Positions 42,090 through 51,354 of a stretch of 64,000 bases of DNA are shown here, piece after piece. A program made the translations under genes and the position numbers. Numbering within the stretch: the stretch's first letter is position 1; every line of letters begins with the position of its first letter. The notes under the pieces are model-generated. The model was not told the DNA's origin, searched no databases, and saw only the letters and a program-made list of their open reading frames with translations. This DNA is from an uncultured Pseudomonadales bacterium. Lineage in GTDB: Bacteria > Pseudomonadota > Gammaproteobacteria > Pseudomonadales > Pseudohongiellaceae. The stretch covers positions 1 to 64,000 of the forward strand of contig CALTDI010000005.1 in assembly GCA_943842505.1 (NCBI GenBank), in the 5' to 3' direction.

Positions 42090-42399
42090 TTTCTTGTCCG
42101 TTTTATTGATAACGGTTATTTGAAATCTTAGTGACGCAGCCTATACCCTGTGGCACTCAGATGCATCCCGCATTGTATCAAAAAGTGCGCAGAAGTCTTA
42201 CCTATGTTTATAACGGGAAAAAACCATCGCTAGTGGGGGAAAAGTGATTGTGAAAACTCTGTCAATCTCTTCGGATGCTCATTTAACTCAAATCACATAC
42301 ATGACCGCCAATCTGTGAAATTCAAAAATCGACGTATCGCTTTGATTGGTAAATGAATAGAATTTGCTATGTCCCCAAAGCCTATGAATTTGACGCTTC
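42090..42399. other. Divergent promoter region between two outer-membrane genes
   Basis: This 310-base AT-rich gap must drive both flanking genes. On the minus strand an extended -10 (TGATACAAT, -10 box at 42172-42177) lies 83 bases before the TPR-barrel start. On the plus strand, TTGATT at 42342-42347 with a 17-base spacer to TGCTAT is a weak candidate for the other gene. No operator palindrome stood out. Confidence 0.4.
42172..42180 (-). promoter_or_regulatory. Extended -10 promoter of the TPR-barrel gene
   Basis: The minus strand reads TGATACAAT: TG one base before a TACAAT hexamer, which is five of six to the -10 consensus. No matching -35 box was found at 17 bases, as is common for extended -10 promoters. 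It is 83 bases from the start codon. Confidence 0.4.
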
Positions 42400-43212
42400 A
42401 TGATGCCGTTTAGGTTGACCCATACTTCCGCATTTCGATCAGCAGCTTTCCTGCTGATTACAAGCTTGAGCCTGTCCGGAGTAGCTTTATCTCAAAGCCA
42501 TAATCTTATAAAACAGACACTTAGCTTTGGATCTTACTCTAGTAGTGGAGACTATGGTGAGAGCGTAGAGACAGATATTCTCTATTTCCCCGTGAGCTAT
42601 TCGGTTAATCGGGGGAAGTGGGCCGCGCAGCTAACTGTACCCCACCTGCGAGTGGACGGCGTAGGCAGCGTGTTAGTTAATATAGGTGGTGTGAACCGTG
42701 CTGTAGCGGGAACTGCGCGGGAGCAGAATAGCGGTATCGGGGATTCAACACTGGCAGTTACCTACCAGATGGACCCGATCTCAGAAAAAAGCCCTTTTGT
42801 CGATTTTCGCCTAGATATAAAAATTCCCACGGCCGATCGAAATAGAGGCCTCGGCACAGGCGAAGTGGACTACAGCGCCCAGATAGATATTTCGCAATAT
42901 TATGGGAGTACGCTGCTATTTGGCTCATTTGGCTACACTTTTCGTGGCGAAACGGATTTATATGTCGGCTTGGAAGATTCGGCCTACATGCAGCTGGGGG
43001 TTGCGAGGCCGCTAAGCCTGAAGTGGAATATCGGTGCCTTCTATGATTACAGGGAGCCAGCATCTGTATTCTCAACAGAGGTTCATGAGCTTGTTCCTTA
43101 TATTAGTTGGCAGATATCCGATAAATGGAGTTTCACAGGGCTAGCTGCATTCGGTTTCACCGAGGCAAGTGCGGATACAGCGGTATTGGGTCAAATAAGC
43201 TACAGTTGGTGA
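42400..43212 (+). CDS. Putative outer-membrane beta-barrel protein
   Basis: A 270-residue exported protein. A signal peptide (about 1-32, ending GVALSQS) precedes alternating amphipathic strands and a C-terminal YSW, all consistent with a small beta-barrel. Conserved-looking pieces are LTVPHLRVDGVGSV, GIGDSTLAVTYQ, FRLDIKIPTADRN and GLGTGEVDYSAQ. The family is often annotated only as transporter or hypothetical. It is transcribed away from the TPR-barrel gene, suggesting that the two may be regulated together. Function is unknown. Confidence 0.7.
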   Translation: MMPFRLTHTSAFRSAAFLLITSLSLSGVALSQSHNLIKQTLSFGSYSSSGDYGESVETDILYFPVSYSVNRGKWAAQLTVPHLRVDGVGSVLVNIGGVNRAVAGTAREQNSGIGDSTLAVTYQMDPISEKSPFVDFRLDIKIPTADRNRGLGTGEVDYSAQIDISQYYGSTLLFGSFGYTFRGETDLYVGLEDSAYMQLGVARPLSLKWNIGAFYDYREPASVFSTEVHELVPYISWQISDKWSFTGLAAFGFTEASADTAVLGQISYSW

Positions 43213-43243
43213 GAAGGTAGATTTCGGTAAGCGCGCCTAAGGA

Positions 43244-43996
43244 TTAGGGTCTGAGCGCCTGAATTCTCGGCGGGAGTATGAAGGAGCGCTGCGCTTCTAA
43301 GGCTCTAAAAGCGCGGGGAATTTGGGGTCTTTGTATGTGGCTGGGCCGGTTAGCGTTACGTTCCGCTTCAGCGCCTGTGACGGTGATCTCGCTAATATCT
43401 GCGGGAGAGTTTGTCTCGTTGCTCGCTAGGCCTGTAGCGGCTTCAAGCTCTTCGGATGCGTAACTATCTAGCGGATAGTCGAGCTCGGTTAGCGGAAGGC
43501 TTGGCTGGAGACCAACTACGAAATCCTCATTATATTGCTGTGCCGCAGCGGGTGTTGAGTTATGCCAGCTGGCACTCCCAACGAGTCTATCGTGTCTATT
43601 GCTGAGCAGGATTGGTCTAGATTGGTCGAGCTCGGTATGCCACGCTGACAGTTCTGCTAACCGCGAGTCGATAGACTCACTGATTTCCACGGGCTCTAAC
43701 TGTGTCTCAGTTGTGAAGAAAGGGGCGGGTGATTCACTAGAAGAGCCTTCGCTAGCAGGGTAGCTGTCTATGTAAGTTGCGAGGTAGCCACGCCCGGCGT
43801 CGACCAAGCCAGCCTCGGAAGAGCTTGCAGCTGTGGTATCGGCCACCGAAATATTCTCGGCCTGCTTTGAGGCGAGCACAGAATAATTGCTTACAAGTAA
43901 CCAGCCGAGAACGGCAAATGTTGCGACGTAACTAACCGACTCGGCGGTCTTGGCTGGACACGCTTCGAGGGCTACTGGTTCTTTGAATAGTGGCAT
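43244..43996 (-). CDS. Unrecognised protein with one N-terminal membrane helix
   Basis: A 250-residue protein of no family I recognise. One hydrophobic helix lies at about 22-37 (VSYVATFAVLGWLLVS), and the rest is a Ser/Glu/Ala-rich, probably disordered region facing the periplasm or cytoplasm. It ends with a basic, proline-rich tail (RPSHIQRPQIPRAFRALEAQ). It is convergent with the beta-barrel gene at 42400 (31-base gap) and lies downstream of the HD-GYP gene on the same strand. Coding potential is supported mainly by the long open frame, so the call is moderate. Confidence 0.55.
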   Translation of the reverse strand: MPLFKEPVALEACPAKTAESVSYVATFAVLGWLLVSNYSVLASKQAENISVADTTAASSSEAGLVDAGRGYLATYIDSYPASEGSSSESPAPFFTTETQLEPVEISESIDSRLAELSAWHTELDQSRPILLSNRHDRLVGSASWHNSTPAAAQQYNEDFVVGLQPSLPLTELDYPLDSYASEELEAATGLASNETNSPADISEITVTGAEAERNANRPSHIQRPQIPRAFRALEAQRSFILPPRIQALRP

Positions 43997-44165
43997 AGTT
44001 AGTATCTGTATCGACTGACTATCGACAGGGTTAAGCGCACAGTAATTCTAAACTGCTTAGTACCGCTTATCTACACCATTAGTGTCCATTATTGAGATGA
44101 CAGCAACAGTGATAGCAGTCACATAACAATAGGATTGGGCGGCTGAGAAGTGAATCGGATTTGGC

Positions 44166-46184
44166 TTAGCTGTGCTCGTGCAAGTCGTGATCGCAGGGAT
44201 GGTTGCTGGTGCCGGTGGCGGGATTTGCCGATGAATAATCCTTGCTTTCGATGCATTTAAATACCTTCGCATCGATGAAGATCTGCACCAGATCATTATC
44301 CAAATATCCTTGCTTCGATTCAATCCGCAAAATATCCAGGGCTTTCTCTAATCCCATGGCGGGTTTATAGGGCCTGTCGGATGCTGTCAGGGCGTCGAAG
44401 ATGTCGCAGACTGTCATGATCTTCGAAGGAAGCGGTATTTGCTCGGCGGTCATGCCATACGGATAGCCGCTGCCATCTAATTTCTCATGGTGTGCGCCGG
44501 CGATTGTAGGAATATTCTGAAACTCCTTGGTCCAAGGTATGTGGCTCAGAAAACTCTGTGTGTGTACAACGTGGGATTCGATCTCTTTTCGTTCGCTAGG
44601 GGAGAGACTGCCTCTCTTTATCGACAGTAGATCGAATTCGTCTTCGGTGATGATTTTAAGGTCGTCATCCAGAGTCTCGAAATTATAATTGCTGATCTTA
44701 TCGAGCATCTCCTTGTTGTCTTCTTTTAGAACGCTCGGCTCGTTAGCCTCGACGATAGTCATATAGAATTCGTTCAGAAGAACTATGTCGGCTTCGAGCT
44801 GCGCATTAATCAGATGTAACTCGGATTCTATAGCCTTGCCCGTGCGATACATCTCCAGTTGTCTGCCAAGGGCAAGGGTGCGTAATTTTTCTTGAGCTAG
44901 CCATATTCGGTATTGGATATTCTCAAGGCTTCCAGCGGTTAGCTTTTTCTCTTTAACCAGAACGGACTCGCGCACGCCAACCTTGCCGAAATCATGAAGC
45001 AGGGCGGCATATCTCAGCTCTCTGACCTCGGTATCGGTGAAGCGTATGTTGCGCATTCTTGTGAGATTGGATGAGGAAACGGATGAGGCTAGATCTACAC
45101 ATAAATCTGCAACGCGGAACGAGTGACCGCTTGTGGTTGGATCTCGTTGTTCAATCGCAGATACCGACGCGTTTACAAAACCCTCAAACAAGGCCTTAAT
45201 ATCATTCTGCAGGATGGTGTTTTCAATTGCGATACCGGCCTGACTTGCGAGTGCCTGGAGTAGCACATTGATGTCACTGTCGAAGGGTAGCGTGTAAGCA
45301 AAAGCCGATTTCTCATCGGTAACTTTTAAGGAGCGCGCTTTTTTCCGATTAATAAACTGAAGTACACCGATGACTTCCTGCTGCTTATTGGCTAGGGGTA
45401 TGGCGAGTATTGATTTGGTTCGATAGCCGGTTTTCTGGTCAAAGGATCGATTGAATTCGTAGGGCACATCTCTCGAAAGTTGATAGGCGTCGGGAATGTT
45501 GAGTTCTGTATCTGTATGCGCAACATAGCCCGCAATCGATGATTCATCTAAAGGGAATCGCAGTTCCTCAAACGGGAAGTCCATGGAATCATTTTGCGTA
45601 AGCTTGAACACCAGGTCGCGTTCATGGTCGTTGATTTCGTTTATTAGAAACAGAGACGCCGCATCACAGCAGGCGATATTCTGTCCCTCTTCTAGAATTT
45701 TTCTCAACAGCGTCATCAGGTCGTCTTCAGAAGACAGCGAGATGCTGATGTCGGCAAGTTTGTTCAGGTAGCGAAAACTTGTATCACGCATCTTTGCGCG
45801 CTCCGTCTTCTCGCTTTTCAGTACCCATTGGTAACAGGCCATCTCCAATAATTTGCAAGTCTGCCGGTAGGGTAAATTATTAGAAAGAATCAGGTCGGCA
45901 TCCAAATCCATGGATTCGGTGCACAGGATGATGGCGTCTGGGAATTGTTCTACCCACTGCGCATGATCTATCTCGCGAACGAGGTGGTGATCTAGCAGAA
46001 TTAGTGCAGGGTTATATCGTTGTGCAGCGGTTATTGAAACAATTTCGGTGGGAATGATTAATTTTGATTTTAAATCAGCCCAAACGTCGCTTTTGGAATA
46101 GCCGGGACCATAACCGATAGTTATGGTTCGCTGCGTATTACTTAATGAATTCATTGGAGTTATTGCCATGCAAACAAGCCACAC
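44166..46184 (-). CDS. GAF and HD-GYP domain phosphodiesterase with internal insert
   Basis: A 672-residue putative cyclic-di-GMP phosphodiesterase. About residues 20-125 resemble a diverged receiver-like domain (PALILLDHH, DAIILCTES). A GAF domain covers about 150-325 (AIPLANKQQEVIGVLQFINR). The HD-GYP domain has HDFGK at 397-401 and HHEKLDGSGYP at 565-575. These motifs are normally about 60 residues apart; here about 110 extra residues, largely helical, are inserted (about 411-525). The first ATG is at 46184, but an ATG ten codons later (46154) may be the true start. Input signal unknown. Confidence 0.88.
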   Translation of the reverse strand: MWLVCMAITPMNSLSNTQRTITIGYGPGYSKSDVWADLKSKLIIPTEIVSITAAQRYNPALILLDHHLVREIDHAQWVEQFPDAIILCTESMDLDADLILSNNLPYRQTCKLLEMACYQWVLKSEKTERAKMRDTSFRYLNKLADISISLSSEDDLMTLLRKILEEGQNIACCDAASLFLINEINDHERDLVFKLTQNDSMDFPFEELRFPLDESSIAGYVAHTDTELNIPDAYQLSRDVPYEFNRSFDQKTGYRTKSILAIPLANKQQEVIGVLQFINRKKARSLKVTDEKSAFAYTLPFDSDINVLLQALASQAGIAIENTILQNDIKALFEGFVNASVSAIEQRDPTTSGHSFRVADLCVDLASSVSSSNLTRMRNIRFTDTEVRELRYAALLHDFGKVGVRESVLVKEKKLTAGSLENIQYRIWLAQEKLRTLALGRQLEMYRTGKAIESELHLINAQLEADIVLLNEFYMTIVEANEPSVLKEDNKEMLDKISNYNFETLDDDLKIITEDEFDLLSIKRGSLSPSERKEIESHVVHTQSFLSHIPWTKEFQNIPTIAGAHHEKLDGSGYPYGMTAEQIPLPSKIMTVCDIFDALTASDRPYKPAMGLEKALDILRIESKQGYLDNDLVQIFIDAKVFKCIESKDYSSANPATGTSNHPCDHDLHEHS

Positions 46185-46263
46185 GCAGTGTAACGCAGGG
46201 CGCTTGTATATGCGATAGCTGTGGAAGGGGTTTGGGAATGAAAGACCGCCGCTTCAGAGTCGA

Positions 46264-46455
46264 CTAGCTCAGCTGATCTTTTAGCTGCTCCATAAACCGC
46301 TCGAGATTACTCTGTGCTTCACTGCGATAACGGAAAGGGCCTACTTCATCTCCTTCGCGGACTCTGAAATACCATAAATCCTGCTCGCTATATATTCTTT
46401 CGCTACGAGCTGGTGCGGGATCTTCAGAGCCGTCTTGACGTCGATTATCAGACAT
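46264..46455 (-). CDS. Small DUF6316-like protein
   Basis: A 63-residue product if started at the ATG at 46455; the frame continues upstream to 46506. The core is RSERIYSEQDLWYFRVREGDEVGPF, then RSEAQSNLERFMEQL, matching the layout of DUF6316 proteins in pseudomonads (RSERIF ... WYF.TREG...GPF). Function is unknown. The upstream gap holds large inverted repeats. Confidence 0.7.
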   Translation of the reverse strand: MSDNRRQDGSEDPAPARSERIYSEQDLWYFRVREGDEVGPFRYRSEAQSNLERFMEQLKDQLS

Positions 46456-46859
46456 TTTTTGAGAGCGTTCTCTACTAATTGTTTTGCTTGAGTATACCCA
46501 CCTCATAGCACAGATGAAAAGAGTAAATTCATTTGGTCTCCGCTAGCTCAAGGTAGCAGCTGACCCGAAAATCAGCCCCGTACTCAATGTCGGCAGGCAA
46601 CCTCAAGCTAGCGAGTAGGATCAGATTAATCGCTGTTTTCTGTTAGTTAAAGGGCGCAAATTTTATGCCATTTGTACCTCGCGCAAGCCCTGAGACGGGC
46701 TGGAGGATTTGGTAATAAAATTATAAATATCAGATAGATAAGACTCCTTTTGAAAAAACGCGGGGGCTGATTTTTTAAAGCTAAACAACAAGATACGGAG
46801 CTCTTCTAAGGAGCGAAAAAAGCCGTAAAGCGGCAGAAAATTTTAACTGAGCAAGAATA
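46456..46859. other. Gap with nested inverted repeats, possible small-RNA locus, and mobA terminator
   Basis: Two 14-base arms (46541-46554 and 46600-46613) pair at 12 positions, with an inner 5-bp stem at 46559-46563/46572-46576. A separate short hairpin is at 46686-46701. A run of six T residues at 46771-46776 could end a plus-strand transcript. The right end holds the mobA terminator. No reading frame was convincing, so a structured RNA is one possible explanation. Confidence 0.45.
46816..46835 (-). terminator. Intrinsic terminator of mobA
   Basis: On the minus strand, GCCGC pairs with the GGC segment around a short TTTAC-type loop and a run of six T residues follows. It lies about 25 bases beyond the mobA stop. 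Confidence 0.65.
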
Positions 46860-47510
46860 TTACAACGTTCGGGTCGATTTTTTGCCAATAAGCAGAGTAG
46901 CCGCCTGTAAATCTTCCAGCCTATTAATATTGAAAAATGCGCCGGGAGAATCTCCGTCAATTTCTACGGCTGTGGCCGCAATAGAATCGAATAGCAATTT
47001 AGGCCCGTTGAGGCCTTCTGCTAGCGCTGCCTCAACCGTATCGACCAGGGTCAGGTCCCAAAGTGAAAATAGGGGCTGAATCTGCCCCCGGTGACATATG
47101 TAAGTGGCAGTAGAAGATTTCATCGGCATCGCCCGCGCCAATGCTTGCACGACATGGCCAGGAAACTCAGGTACGTCAGCGGCAAAACATGCCAGATATT
47201 TTATATCCCGATGCTGCTCGGACTCCAGAAACCAACGCATCGCGCTGAAAATGCCCAGTAAAGGGCCGGCATAGTTCTGCACATGATCGGCCACGATGGG
47301 TAAGCCAAACCCCTGATAATGCGGCGCATTATGATTGACGCTAAGGACTAGGCTAGCTACCTGAGGCTTCGCCGTGTCGATTACATGGGCGAGCAGGGCT
47401 TCTCCGTGAAGAGGCTGGAGTGCCTTGTCTCGAAAGCCCATGCGGGAAGCTTTGCCCCCGGCTAGAATCACTCCACCAATTTGCGACGTATCGATCATAA
47501 TCCCTGTCAC
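46860..47510 (-). CDS. mobA: Molybdenum cofactor guanylyltransferase
   Basis: Adds GMP to molybdopterin to make the bis-MGD cofactor. The 216 residues show the nucleotide-binding LAGGKASRMGFRDKAL start, a D-based metal site in AADVPEF, and a Rossmann-like body that ends before a short tail. Starts at either the first ATG or the ATG encoding MIDTSQ are possible. Molybdopterin enzymes served by it lie outside the window. It diverges from tig. Confidence 0.93.
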   Translation of the reverse strand: MTGIMIDTSQIGGVILAGGKASRMGFRDKALQPLHGEALLAHVIDTAKPQVASLVLSVNHNAPHYQGFGLPIVADHVQNYAGPLLGIFSAMRWFLESEQHRDIKYLACFAADVPEFPGHVVQALARAMPMKSSTATYICHRGQIQPLFSLWDLTLVDTVEAALAEGLNGPKLLFDSIAATAVEIDGDSPGAFFNINRLEDLQAATLLIGKKSTRTL

Positions 47511-47812
47511 TACCCATTAAAGATTAGCAATATTGCTCTCAGTTCATCTAATTACAAAGTGCAGTGTTGATATTAAGCGCTTAGGGCCCATATTCTCTCA
47601 TTGAATCTAAGATATCGATGTGGGAAAATCGCGCACTTTGCGGGCCGGTCGATAGCCCGTTGGCTTCTTGAAAAGCCTTAAAATCAATAGCTTGTGCAAA
47701 CAGGTTATCCAGCTATCGCTAGCCACTATCCAGATTAATTCAGTACCATATCTCGATACTGTCAGATGTTAACAATTCCGGGTTTTTTACCTGGAAATGA
47801 AGAGGTTTATAC
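47511..47812. other. mobA-tig divergent gap
   Basis: A 302-base gap without a gene. It contains the heat-shock-like promoter upstream of tig and a perfect 10-base palindrome within that promoter spacer. In pseudomonads tRNA genes lie upstream of tig, but none is present here. Confidence 0.5.
47567..47591 (+). promoter_or_regulatory. Heat-shock (sigma-32-like) promoter upstream of tig
   Basis: TTGATA (47567-47572), a 13-base spacer and GCCCAT (47586-47591) followed by AT fit the sigma-32 consensus TTGAAA-N13-15-CCCCAT. It lies 220 bases before the tig ATG and points the right way. A nearly identical arrangement precedes lon. Confidence 0.5.
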
Positions 47813-49138
47813 ATGCAGGTTTCCGTTGAAACTACCCAGGGTTTAGAAAGAAAAATGACTATCGCTGTTCCCAGCGAAAAAGTCGATAGCGCAGTAAATA
47901 GCCGTCTGCAGGAGGCTGCGCGTAATGTGAAGCTTAATGGCTTTCGCAAGGGAAAAATTCCCTTCAAGGTTATTAAAAGCAAATTCGGCGCAGGTGTGCG
48001 GCAGGAAGTAGTTGGCGAGTTAATGAGCCAGTCATTCTACGAAGCCATCGATCAAGAAAGCTTGAAGCCAGCCGGTCAGCCAAGCATTGATCCGAAGAAC
48101 CTAAATGAAGGTGAGGACTTGGAGTTCGTTGCGACTTTCCAGGTTTATCCAGAGATTGCGCTCCCCGATTTCTCCAAGATTGAGCTAGAGCGCCTTGGTG
48201 CAGAGATTTCCGAGTCGGATATCGACGAGATGATAGAGACACTGCGCAAGCAGCGGCAGACTTGGGAAGTAGCCGAGCGGGCAGCCGCCAGTGAAGATAG
48301 GGTGAATATCGACTATGCAGGCAAGCTCGATGGTGAGGAATTCGAGGGCGGCAGTGCGCAGGGAACCAATTTGGTCCTGGGTTCTGAGCGCATGATTCCG
48401 GGGTTTGAGGCGGGCATTGAAGGCAAGTCGGCGGGCGATGTTTTTACTCTGGATTTGAGCTTTCCAGAGGAGTACCACAATAAGGAGCTAGCGGGCAAGG
48501 AAGTGGCCTTCGAGATCACTCTCAACTCTGTCAGCGAGCAGGTAATGCCTGTAGTCGATGAAGAGTTCTATAAGAGCTTTGGTGTCGAAGAGGGTGGTAA
48601 TGATGCCTTCCGCGAAGAAGTAACGAACAATATGCGCCGCGAATTAAAGACGGCGAGTCGTAATAAGCTCAAGACCAAGATTATGGATGCCTTGGTAGAC
48701 GCTGTAGAGACTGATATTCCCGATGCCTTGGTAGCAGGAGAGATCCAGCAACTAAGACAGCAGGCTTTGCAACAGTTTGGTGGCGGGCAAAATATCGACG
48801 CGAACATGCTCCCCGATGACTTGTTTAAGGAGCAGGCAGCGAGACGGGTATTACTAGGCCTGGTATTGGGTGAAGTGATACAGCAGCAGGAGCTGAAAGC
48901 AGATCCGGCAAAGGTGCGTGAAGCAATTGAAGAGCTAGCCTCCACCTATGAGTCACCTGACGATGTTATTAATTGGTATTACGGTAATCAAGAGCAGCTA
49001 GGGACCATTGAGTCCAACGTTCTTGAAGATCAGGTATTCGACTATATTCTCGATCAGTCGGCAGTAACGGATAAGCAGGTCGATTACCAAGAGGTGATTA
49101 AGCCAGAGCCTAAGGCCGAGGCTGACACAGAAGCATAA
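47813..49138 (+). CDS. tig: Trigger factor
   Basis: Ribosome-associated chaperone for nascent chains. The 441 residues have the ribosome-docking loop GFRKGKIP at residues 43-50, a FKBP-type peptidyl-prolyl isomerase domain (about 150-240, with DRVNIDYAGKLDG), and the helical C-terminal substrate-binding domain. It starts the tig-clpP-clpX-lon group, 49 bases before clpP. Confidence 0.96.
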   Translation: MQVSVETTQGLERKMTIAVPSEKVDSAVNSRLQEAARNVKLNGFRKGKIPFKVIKSKFGAGVRQEVVGELMSQSFYEAIDQESLKPAGQPSIDPKNLNEGEDLEFVATFQVYPEIALPDFSKIELERLGAEISESDIDEMIETLRKQRQTWEVAERAAASEDRVNIDYAGKLDGEEFEGGSAQGTNLVLGSERMIPGFEAGIEGKSAGDVFTLDLSFPEEYHNKELAGKEVAFEITLNSVSEQVMPVVDEEFYKSFGVEEGGNDAFREEVTNNMRRELKTASRNKLKTKIMDALVDAVETDIPDALVAGEIQQLRQQALQQFGGGQNIDANMLPDDLFKEQAARRVLLGLVLGEVIQQQELKADPAKVREAIEELASTYESPDDVINWYYGNQEQLGTIESNVLEDQVFDYILDQSAVTDKQVDYQEVIKPEPKAEADTEA

Positions 49139-49187
49139 GCGCTTGTTTTTAATCAGTATTTAATTAGTACTTACAGGGCAGGGATAT

Positions 49188-49829
49188 ATGTCACACATTA
49201 TTGAACCTTCAGCAGCACTTGTACCGATGGTCGTCGAACAAACGGCCCGTGGCGAGCGCTCCTATGACATCTACTCCAGACTCTTAAAGGATAGAGTAAT
49301 CTTCATGACCGGCCAGGTAGAAGATCACATGGCAAATCTTGTCGTTGCGCAGATGCTGTTTCTCGAGTCGGAGAATCCAGACAAGGACATTCATCTTTAT
49401 ATCAACTCACCCGGTGGTTCGGTAACAGCTGGCCTATCCATCTACGATACGATGCAGTTCATCAAGCCAGATGTGAGCACTATGTGCATCGGGCAGGCGG
49501 CGAGTATGGGTGCGATGCTGTTGGCAGGCGGCGCCAAGGGCAAGCGTTTGGCGTTACCTCATTCTCGTATGATGATCCACCAGCCTAGCGGCGGTGCTCA
49601 AGGTCAGGCCTCGGATATAGAAATACAAGCTATGGAAATCATTAAGTTACGCAAAACTCTTAATGTATTACTTGCTATACATACCGGCCAAACTGTCGAA
49701 ACTATCGCTAAAGACACGGAGCGCGACAATTTCATGAGCGCTGAAGAGGCTCAGGAATATGGATTGGTGGATAAAGTAATTCAACGAAGAGTAGATAATA
49801 AGGGAGTGGAGAGCGTAAGCATCGACTAA
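49188..49829 (+). CDS. clpP: ATP-dependent Clp protease proteolytic subunit
   Basis: Barrel-forming serine protease used by ClpX and ClpA. The 213 residues have catalytic S106 (QAASMGAM), H131 (MMIHQPSGG) and the Asp near residue 180 ([14 protein letters not shown]). The N-terminal propeptide region is short. It lies 49 bases after tig and 196 bases before clpX, the typical order. Confidence 0.97.
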   Translation: MSHIIEPSAALVPMVVEQTARGERSYDIYSRLLKDRVIFMTGQVEDHMANLVVAQMLFLESENPDKDIHLYINSPGGSVTAGLSIYDTMQFIKPDVSTMCIGQAASMGAMLLAGGAKGKRLALPHSRMMIHQPSGGAQGQASDIEIQAMEIIKLRKTLNVLLAIHTGQTVETIAKDTERDNFMSAEEAQEYGLVDKVIQRRVDNKGVESVSID

Positions 49830-50025
49830 GAAGTAGTGATGTAGGCTTGCAATTCCAGCAGGATGTCGCCATTTTACCGTGAACGAATCGAGAAACAGAA
49901 AGTTTACGTAGTAATAGTGGCGCTGAATCAACTTTTAGCACCGTGGACTGATAGATAATGAGTCCATGTCAACTCTGTAGAGGCCCATAGTTAGGGGCTC
50001 TAAGAAGGTTTAGGTAGTAGCTTAG

Positions 50026-51312
50026 ATGTCAGACGATAATTTCAACAAAGGCGACGATAACGGCAAACTGCTGTATTGCTCGTTCTGCGGTAAGAGTCAA
50101 CACGAAGTTCGCAAGCTAATTGCGGGCCCCTCTGTGTTCGTGTGTGACGAATGCGTTGACCTATGTAATGACATCATCCGCGAAGAGATTCAGGAAAAAG
50201 ATACGGAAACTACTACGCGCAAGCTTCCTATTCCTGAAGAGATCAAAAACACGCTGGACGAATATGTAATCGGCCAGGAAAGCGCCAAGAAAGTACTCGC
50301 TGTTGCCGTTTATAACCACTACAAGCGGCTTAACTACGCCAAGACTAACGGTGAGGTTGAGTTGAGCAAGAGTAATATCTTGATGGTGGGACCTACTGGC
50401 ACCGGTAAGACGCTGTTGGCGGAAACGCTGGCGCGATTGCTTGATGTGCCGTTTACCATCGCCGATGCGACGACACTGACTGAAGCAGGCTATGTAGGTG
50501 AGGATGTCGAGAATATCATCCAGAAACTGCTGCAGAAATGTGACTACGATGTAGAAAAGGCTCAGATAGGCATCGTCTATATCGATGAGATTGACAAGAT
50601 TTCCCGCAAATCAGATAACCCTTCTATCACGCGAGATGTATCGGGTGAGGGCGTGCAACAGGCTTTATTGAAGTTAATTGAAGGTACCGTTGCCTCCGTG
50701 CCTCCTCAGGGTGGCCGCAAGCATCCACAACAGGAATTTCTGCAGGTCGACACGGCAAATATTTTGTTTATTTGTGGCGGGGCCTTCGCAGGCTTGGACC
50801 GTATCATTCGCGATCGCTCAGACCAGAGTGGTATCGGCTTTTCCGCCGAAGTGAGGTCTAAGGAAGAGGAAAACAAGGTGGGTGAAACGCTGCGCGGAGT
50901 AGAGCCAGAAGATCTGGTGAAATTCGGTTTGATCCCGGAATTTGTGGGCCGCTTGCCTATGATCGCCACCCTCGATGAGTTAGATCTCGATGCATTGATG
51001 CGTATCATCCGTGAGCCGAAGAACTCGCTCACGAAGCAGTATGCACAGCTGTTTGAGATGGAAGGCGTAGAGATTCAATTCCGCGATGATGCGCTACGTG
51101 CAATTGCGAAAAAGGCTCAGGAACGTAAGACAGGTGCTCGCGGGCTGCGCTCTATCATGGAGACAGTGCTTTTGGACTCCATGTACAAGATTCCGTCATT
51201 GGATAAAGTCAGCAAAGTCATAATCGACGCCGCCGTGATCGAAGGCGAGTCTGAGCCCCTGTTGATGTATGAAAATGTAGAGCAGCAGAGCAAATCTGTT
51301 GCAGATGATTAG
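50026..51312 (+). CDS. clpX: ATP-dependent Clp protease ATPase subunit ClpX
   Basis: AAA+ unfoldase that feeds substrates to ClpP. The 428 residues start with a zinc-binding domain with C18, C21, C40 and C43. The AAA+ module has Walker A GPTGTGKT at 122-129 and Walker [10 protein letters not shown]. The IGF-type ClpP-contact loop is present as IGF in [10 protein letters not shown]. It could be transcribed from the tig promoter or from the clpP-clpX gap. Confidence 0.97.
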   Translation: MSDDNFNKGDDNGKLLYCSFCGKSQHEVRKLIAGPSVFVCDECVDLCNDIIREEIQEKDTETTTRKLPIPEEIKNTLDEYVIGQESAKKVLAVAVYNHYKRLNYAKTNGEVELSKSNILMVGPTGTGKTLLAETLARLLDVPFTIADATTLTEAGYVGEDVENIIQKLLQKCDYDVEKAQIGIVYIDEIDKISRKSDNPSITRDVSGEGVQQALLKLIEGTVASVPPQGGRKHPQQEFLQVDTANILFICGGAFAGLDRIIRDRSDQSGIGFSAEVRSKEEENKVGETLRGVEPEDLVKFGLIPEFVGRLPMIATLDELDLDALMRIIREPKNSLTKQYAQLFEMEGVEIQFRDDALRAIAKKAQERKTGARGLRSIMETVLLDSMYKIPSLDKVSKVIIDAAVIEGESEPLLMYENVEQQSKSVADD

Positions 51313-51329
51313 CCCGGATAAAGTTCTAT

Positions 51330-51354
51330 CTAAGCCTTGATATTTGAGGCTTAG
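51330..51354. repeat. Inverted repeat after clpX, overlapping the lon promoter
   Basis: CTAAGCCT (51330-51337) and AGGCTTAG (51347-51354) are perfect inverted repeats around a nine-base loop. No U-run follows, so it is not a good terminator. It overlaps the -35 box and spacer of the putative heat-shock promoter and could be a regulatory hairpin or an operator. Confidence 0.55.
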
